From NCBI GenBank assembly GCA_910584075.1, contig CAJTZI010000004.1, positions 1 to 64,000 on the forward strand: a stretch of DNA of 64,000 bases. The letters run 5' to 3'. The notes under the pieces were generated by a model. The model did not search any database. It was given only the letters and a program-made list of their open reading frames with translations, and was not told the DNA's origin. The DNA is from an uncultured Oscillibacter sp. (GTDB taxonomy: Bacteria > Bacillota > Clostridia > Oscillospirales > Oscillospiraceae). A program made the position numbers and the translations under genes. Positions 32,784 to 41,028 of the stretch are shown one piece after another (position 1 is the first letter of the stretch; each line of letters opens with the position of its first letter).

Positions 32784-34154
32784 TCAATACCGCCCCAGGG
32801 AGGCGGCGGTGTCCGCGCCCTCGCTCTGGCCGAACTGGAAGTCGTTGCCGGGAAGGACGGCGTTGAGGACGATGCCGGCAATGGCCGCGATGGCAAGGCT
32901 GGTGAGGGTGATGGACACGCCCCCCAGGGCGAAGGTCAGTCCGCCGGTGAAGCCCAGGCCGCACACCAGAATCACCGCCGCGATGATCAGATTCCGGGAA
33001 TTGGTGAAATCCACCCGGTTTTCCACCACGTTCCGCACGCCGATGGCGGAGATCATGCCGTAGAGGATGAAGCTGACGCCGCCCACAATGGCCGCGGGCA
33101 TGGTGTTCACCAGCACGGCAAAGGCGGGGGAGAAGGAGAGGACGATGGCGTAGACCGCCGCCAGCCGGATCACCTTGGGATCGTACACCCGGGAGAGAAC
33201 CAGTACGCCGGTATTCTCGCCGTAGGTAGTATTGGCGGGGCCGCCGAAGACGGCGGAGAGGGATGTGGCAACGCCGTCGCCGATGAGGGTGCGGTGGAGA
33301 CCCGGCTCCTCGATGAAGTTCTCGCCCACGGTGGCGGAGATGGCAGACATATCGCCGATGTGCTCCATCATGGAGGCGATGGCAATGGGGGCCATGACCA
33401 GGATGGCGGAGAGGTCAAACTTGGCGATGCTTCCGCCGAAGTCCGTGATAAAGGGCTGGAAGCCCAGAATGGGGGTCTGCCCGCCGGTGATGCCTGCAAT
33501 GTCCAGGGCGGAGAAGTCCACCTTGCCGGCCAGCAGCGCCACCAGGTAGGAGCCCACCACGCCCAGGAGGATGGGGATGATCTTGATCATGCCCCTGCCC
33601 CAGATGTTGGCGGCGATGATGATGGCCATGGCCACCAGGGCCAGCCACCAGCAGGTGGAGGCATTGTTTACGGCGGAGGGGGCCAGGTTCAGTCCGATCA
33701 GGATGATGATGGGCCCGGTGACCACCGGGGGCAGGAAGTGCATCACCTTGTGGACGCCCACGGCCTTGATGATCAGGGCCAGAATCACGTACAGAAGGCC
33801 CGCCACCACGATGCCGCCGCAGGCGTACTGGAGCTTTGCGGCGGGGGCCATGCCGGCGTAGATGCCGCTGTCCAGCCCCGCCACGGCGGCGAAGCCCCCC
33901 AGGAAGGCAAAGGAGGAACCCAGGAAGGCGGGGACTTTCATCCGGGTGCAGACGTGGAAGAACAGTGTGCCGATGCCGGCGAAAAACAGGGTGGTCTGAA
34001 TGGACAGGGGCAGGCCGTAGGAGTTTACCAGGATGGGCACCAGGACCGTGGCGCCGAACATGGCGAACATGTGCTGGAGGCCCAGGATGAGCATCTTGGG
34101 CACACCCAGCGTGCGGGCGTCCCGGATGGGGGCGGTGCTGTTGGTCTCTTTCAT
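32784..34154 (-). CDS. uraA: Uracil permease (NCS2/UraA family)
   Basis: 456 residues, about 14 membrane helices. NCS2 signature GGPANTTYGENTGVL and the substrate-site Glu in SMMEHIGDMSAI are present, which groups it with UraA/PyrP uracil:H+ symporters. ATG 34154 with GAGAGGAG upstream; the frame continues to 34211 but only through the attenuator, so that start is not used. It is monocistronic, read from the promoter at 34316-34344 through a leader peptide and a terminator that together look like UTP-sensing attenuation. Imports uracil for pyrimidine salvage. Confidence 0.92.
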   Translation of the reverse strand: MKETNSTAPIRDARTLGVPKMLILGLQHMFAMFGATVLVPILVNSYGLPLSIQTTLFFAGIGTLFFHVCTRMKVPAFLGSSFAFLGGFAAVAGLDSGIYAGMAPAAKLQYACGGIVVAGLLYVILALIIKAVGVHKVMHFLPPVVTGPIIILIGLNLAPSAVNNASTCWWLALVAMAIIIAANIWGRGMIKIIPILLGVVGSYLVALLAGKVDFSALDIAGITGGQTPILGFQPFITDFGGSIAKFDLSAILVMAPIAIASMMEHIGDMSAISATVGENFIEEPGLHRTLIGDGVATSLSAVFGGPANTTYGENTGVLVLSRVYDPKVIRLAAVYAIVLSFSPAFAVLVNTMPAAIVGGVSFILYGMISAIGVRNVVENRVDFTNSRNLIIAAVILVCGLGFTGGLTFALGGVSITLTSLAIAAIAGIVLNAVLPGNDFQFGQSEGADTAASLGRY

Positions 34155-34192
34155 AGATTCTCTCCTCTCGTTTGTTCCGCTGATTTTGGTGC

Positions 34193-34218
34193 AAAAAAAT
34201 ACCGGCTCCAAAGCCGGT
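34193..34218 (-). terminator. Attenuator in the uracil permease leader
   Basis: Minus strand: ACCGGCT, loop TTGG, AGCCGGT, then A and seven T. It lies 39 bases before the permease start codon, well inside the transcript, so it must be read through for expression. Confidence 0.85.
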
Positions 34219-34286
34219 CAGAAAAGGGAAACGCCAAAAATGGAGAGAAGAGAAACCGCCGCCGTGTTTTTCACTGCTTTCAGCAT
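34218..34286 (-). CDS. Leader peptide of the uracil permease attenuator
   Basis: 22 codons, MLKAVKNTAAVSLLSIFGVS plus LF, with a very strong ribosome site (GAGGAGGGG 7 bases before ATG 34286). The coding strand is strikingly pyrimidine-rich from codon 11 to the stop, with runs of T. The TGA stop ends on the first base of the attenuator stem. This is the architecture of the E. coli pyrBI leader, in which slow transcription of U-rich DNA at low UTP lets the ribosome catch up and block the terminator. That it works so here is inference from layout. Confidence 0.7.
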   Translation of the reverse strand: MLKAVKNTAAVSLLSIFGVSLF

Positions 34287-34315
34287 GGAATCCCCTCCTC
34301 TTCATCATTTTTATC

Positions 34316-34344
34316 ATTATACAAAAAATAATACTCCATAGCAA
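34316..34344 (-). promoter_or_regulatory. Promoter of the uracil permease transcript
   Basis: Minus-strand TTGCTA (34339-34344), 17 bases, TATAAT (34316-34321); transcript start near 34309, 23 bases before the leader peptide. Confidence 0.75.
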
Positions 34345-34393
34345 GTCCGTTTTCCCACGAAGCGGGAAGAAAAAATCTCCCGTAAATTGTAAA

Positions 34394-34421
34394 AAATGAC
34401 AGAGGCTACCCTCTGTCATTT
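34394..34421 (-). terminator. Terminator after the DUF523 gene
   Basis: 12-bp stem AAATGACAGAGG with a 4-base loop and a following T6 on the minus strand; it overlaps the stop codon. Confidence 0.8.
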
Positions 34422-34859
34422 CAGCAGTTCCGCAATTTGGGACTCTCCGTACACCGGCACGCCGCTGTCCAGCAGCAGTGACGCCGTCACGCCGTCCCCG
34501 GCGGTGAGACGGCCGGAAAAGGTTCCGTCGTAGATCTCACCGCAGCCGCAGGAGGGGCTCCGCTCTTTCAGAACGGCGGCCTCGCAGCCAAGGACCCGGC
34601 ACAGCCGCAGGGCCTCCTCCGCTCCCCGGCGGTACTGCTCCGTCACGCCGGCCCCCGCTCCGGTCACCACCCGGTCCCCCCGCCGCTCCGCCGGGGGGCG
34701 GGGCGTGGGCAGTCCTCCCAGCTGCTCCGGGCAGACGGGCACCAGCTCATGGGCCTCCGCCAGGGCCCCTGCCAGGGGATGCTCCTTCGACGCGCCGTCA
34801 TACCGGCAGCGGGCGCCCAGAAGGCACGCGGATACCAGCAGCTTCACGGCCCGCCTCAC
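34416..34859 (-). CDS. DUF523 protein
   Basis: 147 residues. VSACLLGARCRYDG near the N terminus, VPVCPEQLGGLPTPRPPAE in the middle and LKERSPSCGCGEIYDGTFSG are the diagnostic Cys-containing blocks of DUF523. Biochemical function unknown; conserved Cys and Asp suggest a metal or thiol site. Start GTG 34859 gives a 4-base GTGA overlap with the upstream gene; GTG 34847, which would start closer to the family's usual N terminus, is the alternative. Third gene of a Nudix-DUF3783-DUF523 operon. Confidence 0.85.
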   Translation of the reverse strand: MRRAVKLLVSACLLGARCRYDGASKEHPLAGALAEAHELVPVCPEQLGGLPTPRPPAERRGDRVVTGAGAGVTEQYRRGAEEALRLCRVLGCEAAVLKERSPSCGCGEIYDGTFSGRLTAGDGVTASLLLDSGVPVYGESQIAELLK

Positions 34860-35224
34860 TTTCCTGAGAGGGCCCGCCGCTCCCGGCTGAGCTCCTCAAA
34901 GAGCCGCAGGGCGTTCCAGCCCCGATTGCGGTCTGTCAGCACCGCCTTGAGGCAGTCCGGCCCCGCCCCAGCCTGGGCCAGAACCGGCAGCAGCGCCGGG
35001 AGGCGGTCCTCCAGGCCGCAGAGCACCATCATCCGTCCCCCCAGGGGCCCGCCGGCATAGGGGACCCCCAGGCTGCCCTCCAGCCCCGCCAGAGCGGCGA
35101 TGGACCTGCCGTAATCCCCCCGGGCCACAGGTACTGCCTCCGCCCCGAAGGGCTCCGCCGCGGCGCTCACCGCCAAAATGGCGGGCAGATCCTCAAATCC
35201 AAACAGCAGTATCTTTCCATCCAT
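34856..35224 (-). CDS. DUF3783-like protein
   Basis: 122 residues. MDGKILLFGFEDLPAILAVS, MMVLCGLEDRLPALLPVLAQ and LTDRNRGWNALRLFEELSRE match the short alpha/beta DUF3783 family often encoded next to DUF523. ATG 35224 has GAGGAGG upstream, which overlaps the stop codon of the Nudix gene. Overlap with DUF523 downstream (4 bases) shows an operon. Function unknown. Confidence 0.75.
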   Translation of the reverse strand: MDGKILLFGFEDLPAILAVSAAAEPFGAEAVPVARGDYGRSIAALAGLEGSLGVPYAGGPLGGRMMVLCGLEDRLPALLPVLAQAGAGPDCLKAVLTDRNRGWNALRLFEELSRERRALSGK

Positions 35225-35237
35225 TCCAAAAGCCTCC

Positions 35238-35708
35238 TCAGATCGTCAGGGGCCGTCCGTCCAGCCACGCTCCGGCCAGCGTCTCCCCCCGGTATTGCAG
35301 TTTCAGCGAGAAAAAGGGTCCGCCCGCCTCCAGCAGATCCAGAAAAATCCTGTCCCCCGCCCACATGGGCAGGGACCGGAGCGCCGCCTTTTTGATCCAG
35401 GCCAGATCCCCCTCGCCGCAGGGGATGGGCGTGCCTGTCCAAGCGGAGGCGGTGAAGAGGTGCATGTACTCCGTGGGGGCCTGATCGGAGACGAAGGTCA
35501 CAAGGCCCCGGTAGCGGTAATCCGTCAGGGTCAGCCCGGTCTCCTCCCGGGTCTCCCGGAGGACGCAGTCCTCGGGGCTCTCCCCCTCCTCACACTTGCC
35601 GCCCACGCCGATCCACTTGTCATGGTTCAGGTCGTTCTTCTTTTTGACCCGGTGGAGCATCAGGTACTCGCTTCCCCGCTCCAGGTAGCACAGCGTCGAG
35701 TTCAGCAC
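35238..35708 (-). CDS. Nudix hydrolase, MutT-like
   Basis: 156 residues with a complete Nudix box starting at GGKCEEGESPEDCVLRETRE and ending ETGLTL (GX5EX7REUXEEXGU). The N-terminal LCYLERGSEYLMLHRVKKKN and KWIGVGGK match the 8-oxo-dGTP diphosphatase subgroup found in Firmicutes. It hydrolyses oxidised or other nucleoside diphosphate-linked compounds with Mg2+. GTG 35708 has AAAGGAGGGG 8 bases before it. First gene of the operon; a TATAAT (35733-35738, minus) lies 25 bases upstream with a poor -35. Confidence 0.88.
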   Translation of the reverse strand: MLNSTLCYLERGSEYLMLHRVKKKNDLNHDKWIGVGGKCEEGESPEDCVLRETREETGLTLTDYRYRGLVTFVSDQAPTEYMHLFTASAWTGTPIPCGEGDLAWIKKAALRSLPMWAGDRIFLDLLEAGGPFFSLKLQYRGETLAGAWLDGRPLTI

Positions 35709-35738
35709 AAAACATCCCCTCCTTTGTGTTCCATTATA

Positions 35739-36172
35739 CCCTTATTTCCGGAAAAAGAAAAGAGGCGGCTTTAGAACGGGGCGGTTTCTGCGGCGAGGAA
35801 AAGGTCAACGGCTGCGGTACCGGGATTCCCGCTCATGAAGTGGAGATCCCGGCCCGTGTCCCGCTCCCGGAGATTCAAGCCTTTTTTGAGAGTGAGGAAG
35901 GGCGGAGGGCGTTTGACGTCTGGAAAGTGCAGCAGGGAATCCGAACACGTTACCCGCTTGGACAATGCGGTTTGGACGATTTGGTCCCGGGCCCGGTATC
36001 CAGGCTATGCGGCGTTTCGCCGCGGCGGCAGCCGGAAGCGGTTCACGCTGGCAACGACCTGAATCAGCGCCATCCTGGACGGCTCTGTCCCGGAGGAGAA
36101 GCCAAAAGCGCTGCTGGATCTGAGTTGTGGGCTGACCCGGCCAAAGCCCCTGAAAAAAATTTCAAAAACCCC
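35739..36172 (+). other. Gene-poor stretch with a possible decayed frame
   Basis: No supportable gene. An open frame from about 35780 contains PLPEIQAFFESEEGRRAFDV, which has the look of a small conserved Firmicute protein, but it lacks a start codon with a ribosome site and runs into arbitrary sequence. Treated as a possible remnant. Confidence 0.3.
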
Positions 36173-36203
36173 TTGACTTTGCCGTAACGTCATGGTCTAT
36201 ACT
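36173..36203 (+). promoter_or_regulatory. MerR-type promoter with 19-bp spacer
   Basis: TTGACT, 19 bases, TATACT. The overlong spacer is the hallmark of promoters that MerR proteins twist into activity, so the regulator downstream probably activates its own gene. Confidence 0.75.
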
Positions 36204-36227
36204 CTCCTTTGTCAGGAGGGATCGAAC

Positions 36228-36992
36228 ATGGAATACACCATCAAAGCCCTGGCGGATCTGGCGGGAGTCACACCCCGGACCCTGCGCTGGTATGACCGGG
36301 AGGGCCTGCTGAGACCCCTGCGGACCACGGAGACGGGCTACCGCATCTACGGTTCCCAAGAAGTAAACCGTCTCCAGGACATCCTCTTTTACCGGGAACT
36401 GGGGCTGGAGCTGGCCGCCATCCGCCAGATTTTGGATGACCCGGCCTTTGACCGTCAGGCGGCGCTGCAGAGTCACCTGAGGGAGCTGGAGGCCCGGCGG
36501 GCCAGGCTGGACGGACTTATCCTGACGGTACGGAAAACCATTGACGAGACACAAGGAGGAGTAAAAATGTCCGACAGGGAAAAATTCGAGTCATTTAAGC
36601 GCCATGCCGTGGAGGCTAATGAGGCCCGGTACGGCAGGGAGATCCGGGACAGGTATGGGGACGAGGCCGTTGACCGGGCCAACGCCAACGTTCTGGCGCT
36701 GACGGAGGAGGAGTACGGCCAGTGGAAGGCCCTGGGGGAGGAGATCCGCGCCGCCCTGGCTCAAGCCGTCCGGACGGGAGAGAACCCGGCGGGCGAAGAG
36801 GGGAGGCGCATCGCCGCCCTCCACCGCCGGTGGCTGTCCTTCTCCTGGGAGGCATACACCCCCCAGGCCCATGAGGAGCTGGGCCTGCTGTATACCGCCG
36901 ACGAGCGGTTTACCGCCTACTACGACCGGGAGGTCCAGGGCTGCGCCGCATTTCTGCGGGACGCCATCGCCGTCTATACCGGCGGAAAATAA
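36228..36992 (+). CDS. MerR-family regulator with TipAS domain
   Basis: 254 residues. N-terminal MerR winged helix (YTIKALADLAGVTPRTLRWY, residues 2-21) and dimerisation helix to about 110, then a TipAS-type antibiotic-recognition domain ending EELGLLYTADERFTAYYDRE. TipAL-like proteins bind thiopeptides or other peptide drugs and activate export or sequestering genes. Here no resistance gene follows, so the protein may act mainly as its own autoregulated drug sink, or on distant targets. AGGAGGG precedes ATG 36228; the promoter has the expected 19-bp spacer. Confidence 0.88.
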   Translation: MEYTIKALADLAGVTPRTLRWYDREGLLRPLRTTETGYRIYGSQEVNRLQDILFYRELGLELAAIRQILDDPAFDRQAALQSHLRELEARRARLDGLILTVRKTIDETQGGVKMSDREKFESFKRHAVEANEARYGREIRDRYGDEAVDRANANVLALTEEEYGQWKALGEEIRAALAQAVRTGENPAGEEGRRIAALHRRWLSFSWEAYTPQAHEELGLLYTADERFTAYYDREVQGCAAFLRDAIAVYTGGK

Positions 36993-36997
36993 AACAA

Positions 36998-37023
36998 GAG
37001 CCGGAGGCGCCAGCCTCCGGCTC
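36998..37023. terminator. Terminator between merR and yjbQ genes
   Basis: GAGCCGGAGGC, loop GCCA, GCCTCCGGCTC; 11-bp perfect stem between convergent genes, without a long U tract. Confidence 0.6.
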
Positions 37024-37027
37024 TCCG

Positions 37028-37480
37028 CTATTCGCCCATGACCTGGAACACGATGTCCCGCACCCGGTCCCGGGTGTCGCACTCCACCAGCGTCAGGTTC
37101 TGCCAGGGGCCCACGGTGATCTTCCCCGCCACGAAGGGGACGGTGATGAAGGGGGACAGCAGTGCCGCCTTGATGTGGGAGGAGCCGTTGTCATCGTGCC
37201 ATGTCTCGTGGTGCCAATAAGGCACCACCCGGCCCTGCTGGTCCAGGTAGGGGGAGAACACGTCCAGGGCGGCTTTCAGGTCGTGATTCACCATGCCGGG
37301 CTCAAATTCCAGGGTGGTGAGGCCTGCCACGCCGCCGGTGGTGAAGCCGGTGACGGTCCCGACGGAGATGCCGTGCTCCTGGCAGGCCGTCTCCACCGCC
37401 CGCTGGAAGTCCTCCGTTACGTCGATCATGCCCATGTGGGCCTTGGTGTGGTAGGTTTTTGTCTCGGTGTAAACTGCCAT
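37028..37480 (-). CDS. YjbQ/UPF0047 family protein
   Basis: 150 residues, the normal family length. VTGFTTGGVAGLTTLEFEPG, WHDDNGSSHIKAALL and GKITVGPWQNLTLVECDTRD are the conserved blocks; the His residues and Asp form the family's presumed metal or phosphate site. Members complement thiamine-phosphate synthase weakly, but the true role is unsettled. ATG 37480 follows GGAGGAAACACC. It shares a symmetrical divergent promoter with the smr gene. Confidence 0.88.
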   Translation of the reverse strand: MAVYTETKTYHTKAHMGMIDVTEDFQRAVETACQEHGISVGTVTGFTTGGVAGLTTLEFEPGMVNHDLKAALDVFSPYLDQQGRVVPYWHHETWHDDNGSSHIKAALLSPFITVPFVAGKITVGPWQNLTLVECDTRDRVRDIVFQVMGE

Positions 37481-37506
37481 GGTGTTTCCTCCCTGCGTTT
37501 TTCCGC

Positions 37507-37536
37507 ATTGTAACACACTTCGGCCTGTGTTACAAT
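37507..37536. promoter_or_regulatory. Symmetrical divergent promoter of yjbQ and smr
   Basis: ATTGTAACACA (37507-37517) and TGTGTTACAAT (37526-37536) form a perfect inverted repeat. On each strand it reads TTGTAA, 17 bases, TACAAT, so the -35 of one promoter is the -10 of the other. Confidence 0.7.
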
Positions 37537-37568
37537 TGTCTTGGAAATATTTTGTGGGAGGCGGCGTC

Positions 37569-37823
37569 ATGAGAGAGCAGCCCGGCATCCTCACCGTGGA
37601 TCTCCACGGCAAAAACATCTATCAGGCAAGGGTCACGGTAGACGCCATGCTCCGCCGGGCCGGAGGCGGCGTGTACCGCCTCCACCTGATCCACGGCCGG
37701 CACGGTGGCACGGCTCTGCGGGATTTCATCCGGGAGGAGTACGCCGGACACCCCAGGGTGTGCCGGCTGGTCCTCTCGCCGGACGGCGGCGCGACTGACC
37801 TGGTGCTGCGGTCCTTTTCCTGA
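37569..37823 (+). CDS. Smr-domain protein
   Basis: 84 residues, a stand-alone Smr (small MutS-related) domain: LTVDLHGKNIYQARVTVDAM and LHLIHGRHGGTALRDFIREE carry the DLHG and HG(R/K) motifs. The domain binds nucleic acids and in other proteins nicks branched DNA or cleaves RNA at stalled ribosomes. ATG 37569 follows GGGAGG. It is divergent from yjbQ with a shared promoter. Target unknown. Confidence 0.85.
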   Translation: MREQPGILTVDLHGKNIYQARVTVDAMLRRAGGGVYRLHLIHGRHGGTALRDFIREEYAGHPRVCRLVLSPDGGATDLVLRSFS

Positions 37824-37999
37824 AAGCGGTGTTGAGCCAGCGGGGTTCTGGCCGTAAAGCACCTCTCTGCGCGCGGCCTTATAGGCAGCTCTGCCGTCAG
37901 CCGGGCGTTTGAGCCTGCCTTTTTGTTGGGTTTTCATATTGCGGGCGGGAAAGCGGCTGGAAAAACGGCGGTGGACAGCGGAGACTCCGCTCCTGTGCC

Positions 38000-38049
38000 A
38001 ATGCGGCAAGCGGTGGGAAATGTTTGCATTTCCCACCGCTTGCCGCATT
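38000..38049. terminator. Long hairpin downstream of smr and DUF6282 genes
   Basis: 22-23-bp perfect stem starting AATGCGGCAAGCGGTGGGAA with a small loop, followed by TTTAAG on the plus strand. The 37824-38111 gap has no gene. Confidence 0.7.
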
Positions 38050-38111
38050 TTAAGACAAGACCCAAGAAGAGCCTCGTCGCGCCGCGAGAGGATCGGACCG
38101 TGTGTCCCGCG

Positions 38112-39041
38112 TCAGTCCAGACCCAGCACAGACGAGGGGTTCGTGCTGGTCATCAGGCGCAGCTCCTCCTTCGAAAATCCCTGCCGCAGCAAGCCGTCCA
38201 GCACGTTGTCCAGGCCTTTGACCGGGTCCGCGTTGTCCTTTTGACCGAAATCCGTGCTGATGATGGTCTGCCTGACGCCGGAGGCGCGGATGTTGGCGGC
38301 CATCTGCTCGTAGGTCCAGGAGTGGTGGCGGCTGATTTCACAGTACATAGTGCCGCACCACTCGATCCATACACCCAGCTCTACCCAGTGCCTGAGGAGA
38401 TCGTCCGGTGTGCAGAGCATGAAGTCGGGGTGATCCACCATAATCTGCTTCTGCATCCCCATTTTGCAGGCCTGCTCTACAACGGTGTTGATCTCATGGC
38501 AGTCGCCGTGGCCGGTGGCCAGAATTACGCTGGGGTGCTCTTTGACAATCTCCAGAATTTCAACGATCTCTTTGCGGACAGAACCTGCCTCGTCCACCAG
38601 ACGGACGGCCTCTTCCCGGATGACGACGCCGTTGGCCAGCTTGGGAAAACTGGTGCCCTTCAGCACGGCGTTGATGTGGTTCTGGGCGGAGACGGTGGGC
38701 AGCCACACCACGCGGCAGCCGGCGCTGATGGCGGCAAGGACGGAGTATGGGTTGAGACCGCCGTTGGTATTGTTCAGGCAGACCGCACCGATGGCCTTGC
38801 AGCGCCCGCCCTTGTTCACGTGGTCGTTGACCATGGTGCAGGCGGGCCCGGTCATCATATGATGATCCTTGTAGACCACGGCTTTGTAGCCGAACTGCTC
38901 ACAGCGCAGCACCAGGTCCGCCACGTCGCACTTGCGGGCCATCAGGGACGGCGCCACGTGCAGATGCATGTCGATAATCCCCTCCAGCAGGTCGCCGTGC
39001 TGAATGTTGTAAGCCTGTTCCAGTTTCTCGTAGTGATCCAT
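38112..39041 (-). CDS. DUF6282 family protein (amidohydrolase-like)
   Basis: 309 residues. IIDMHLHVAP near the N terminus (HxH metal pair), YKDHHMMTGP, ATGHGDCHEIN and STDFGQKDNADP fit a TIM-barrel metal-dependent hydrolase of the amidohydrolase/phosphotriesterase type, matching DUF6282. Substrate unknown. It is encoded 88 bases after the TRAP permease on the same strand, so it probably acts on the imported carboxylic acid (inference). ATG 39041 is taken over ATG 39047 because AAAGGAAGA is 9 bases from it. Confidence 0.78.
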   Translation of the reverse strand: MDHYEKLEQAYNIQHGDLLEGIIDMHLHVAPSLMARKCDVADLVLRCEQFGYKAVVYKDHHMMTGPACTMVNDHVNKGGRCKAIGAVCLNNTNGGLNPYSVLAAISAGCRVVWLPTVSAQNHINAVLKGTSFPKLANGVVIREEAVRLVDEAGSVRKEIVEILEIVKEHPSVILATGHGDCHEINTVVEQACKMGMQKQIMVDHPDFMLCTPDDLLRHWVELGVWIEWCGTMYCEISRHHSWTYEQMAANIRASGVRQTIISTDFGQKDNADPVKGLDNVLDGLLRQGFSKEELRLMTSTNPSSVLGLD

Positions 39042-39129
39042 GATCATTCTTCCTTTCTGATTTTGTAATAATGGCGGAGTTGACAGAGATGATGCTCCCA
39101 GCGGAGAACAGACCGGCGCCTTGCGGCGG

Positions 39130-40446
39130 TCAGTATCCCAGCAGAGCGGGGACCCAGGCGCACATCTGCGGAAACGCAATCAGGAATACGCAGAAAATGC
39201 ACATGGCGGCGATATAGGGCACCACACCGCGGCACACGTCACCGAATTTGCAGTCCCGGTCTACGCCCTGCACAATGAAGAGGTTGAGACCCATAGGCGG
39301 CGTGACCTGGCCGATTTGGACGAGTATCGTGATGTAGACCGCCAGCCAGACCAGATCGATCCCCAGTTCTGTGGCGATGGGCGCCAGAAGCGGAATGGTA
39401 AGTACAATGATGGAGCCGCCGTCCATAAAGCAGCCCAGGATGAGGTAGATGACGCCGATGACCGCCAGAAACGCCACGGGAGAGAAGTTGGCGTCAATGA
39501 CCCACTGGGTCAGATAGCGGTTGATGTTCAGCCGGGAGACGGCAAAGGTGAAATACTTGGCTGTAATCATCAGAATAATGCACATAACGGTGGATTTGCT
39601 GGCGTTTTTCGCGGATTCGTAGACCTTGGCTGCGGTGAGATCTCCCAGCCAGAAGCCGAACACCAGTACAATGAAAGTGCCCAGGGCGGCGGATTCAATG
39701 GGGGTGGCAAAGCCTCCGTACAGGCTGCCCAGCAGCACCACGATGGTGATGATCAGGGGAAGGATGCCCTTCAGCGCCTGACCGGTGGTCATGTCCTCGT
39801 CCTCCGCCATCAGGATGGGACTCTTTTCCGGGTGCCTTTTCTGGAGAAGCACGGAGGAGCCGAAGGTATATACCAGAAAGAAGCCAGTGAGAATCAGGCC
39901 CGGGACAATGGCGGCGGAAAAGAGCTTGACAATGGACAGATCCGTCAAAGAGCCGTAGAGAATCAGCACCAGGCTCGGCGGAATCAGGATTCCCAGAGTG
40001 CCGGAGGACGCCAGCGTGCCGTAGATCTGAGGCGCCGGGTATCTGCGTTTTTTCATCTCCGGAATGGCGATGGAGCCGATGCCAGAGGCGGTGGCAGGGC
40101 CGGAGCCGGAGATCGCTGAGAAGATTGCGCAGGCCACGACGCTGACGTGGAGAAGGCTGCCGGGAATCCGCCTGCCCCACTTCATCAGTCCGCGGAAGAA
40201 GTTTTTGCTGAGACCGCTGGCCACGATCACCTCGCCCATCAGCATAAATACGGGGACTGCGGAGAGGGTGAAGTCAATCGCGGCGTTCCAGGTAATTGTG
40301 CCCAATGTGGAGAAATATTTGAATCCGTCGGAGACAAAGAGCGCCGCGAGACCGGAGATGCCCAGGCAGATGGCAATCCAGGTTCCGGGGATCATCAGAG
40401 CGAAGAGGAGCACCGCCATTAATGCAAAGTAACCGACCCAGCTCAT
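39130..40446 (-). CDS. TRAP transporter large permease (DctM)
   Basis: 438 residues, about 12-13 membrane helices, with typical DctM signatures: AIFSAISGSGPATASGIGSI, TLASSGTLGILIPPSLVLIL and LVQIGQVTPPMGLNLFIVQG. With DctQ it forms the Na+-driven uptake channel for an organic acid delivered by the DctP binding protein. GGGGGCG precedes ATG 40446, which overlaps dctQ (ATGA). The DctP gene of this operon is broken, so transport by this system is doubtful unless another DctP serves it. Confidence 0.93.
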   Translation of the reverse strand: MSWVGYFALMAVLLFALMIPGTWIAICLGISGLAALFVSDGFKYFSTLGTITWNAAIDFTLSAVPVFMLMGEVIVASGLSKNFFRGLMKWGRRIPGSLLHVSVVACAIFSAISGSGPATASGIGSIAIPEMKKRRYPAPQIYGTLASSGTLGILIPPSLVLILYGSLTDLSIVKLFSAAIVPGLILTGFFLVYTFGSSVLLQKRHPEKSPILMAEDEDMTTGQALKGILPLIITIVVLLGSLYGGFATPIESAALGTFIVLVFGFWLGDLTAAKVYESAKNASKSTVMCIILMITAKYFTFAVSRLNINRYLTQWVIDANFSPVAFLAVIGVIYLILGCFMDGGSIIVLTIPLLAPIATELGIDLVWLAVYITILVQIGQVTPPMGLNLFIVQGVDRDCKFGDVCRGVVPYIAAMCIFCVFLIAFPQMCAWVPALLGY

Positions 40447-40949
40447 GTCTCATTCGCCCCCTTTTTGAAGAGGTCCGCCAGTATGACAATGGTCTCCAGG
40501 GTGATGAACACGCAGAAGAAAATCAGTCCGGCGGACATCATCAGCTGCGGGATCCAGATAGGCGTTTTTAAAATGCTGTTGGAGACCAGCTTTTTCTGGA
40601 AGTTCAGTACATTCAGCAGAACGCACTGGTATGCGATGATGTAAAACAGCACGTCCAGAATGACGAGAAAAACGATGTCTACCACACGCTTTGGAATTCC
40701 GCGGAAGAGATTGTAGACCGCCTCGACCCGGACAAACCCGCCGCCGTGAAAGCTGTTGCACAGCCCCATGAACACCATGGCGGCCAGGAGGTATCCGGCA
40801 TATTCATCCACAATCAGAAGGGAGGTCTTGAAGAAGGTCCGCAGAAATATCTCAACAATCTCCAGCAGAGTCAGAGCAATGAGTGCGGCTGCGGAGACCG
40901 CCAGACTGCTTCTTCTGCAAGCGTCCATAATGTATCTGATTTTTTCCAT
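40443..40949 (-). CDS. TRAP transporter small permease (DctQ)
   Basis: 168 residues, four membrane helices, with the family's DEYAGYLLAAMVFMGLCNSF segment after the first loop and FHGGGFVRVEAVY following it. Partners DctM, with which it overlaps by 4 bases. GAGGAAATTC precedes ATG 40949. It is preceded on the same strand by the remains of dctP, 79 bases away, as expected for a dctP-dctQ-dctM operon. Confidence 0.9.
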   Translation of the reverse strand: MEKIRYIMDACRRSSLAVSAAALIALTLLEIVEIFLRTFFKTSLLIVDEYAGYLLAAMVFMGLCNSFHGGGFVRVEAVYNLFRGIPKRVVDIVFLVILDVLFYIIAYQCVLLNVLNFQKKLVSNSILKTPIWIPQLMMSAGLIFFCVFITLETIVILADLFKKGANET

Positions 40950-41028
40950 GAATTTCCTCGCTTTTGCCTATAAATTGCGGAGGAGAGGCGCGGCGGTCAG
41001 CCGCCGCTGCCTTTCCCGCGGACAAGGC

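Noticed and set aside
38000..38049. The long hairpin as an IS end or small RNA
   Set aside because: A 23-bp perfect stem between convergent genes is explained well enough by termination; no second copy is seen.
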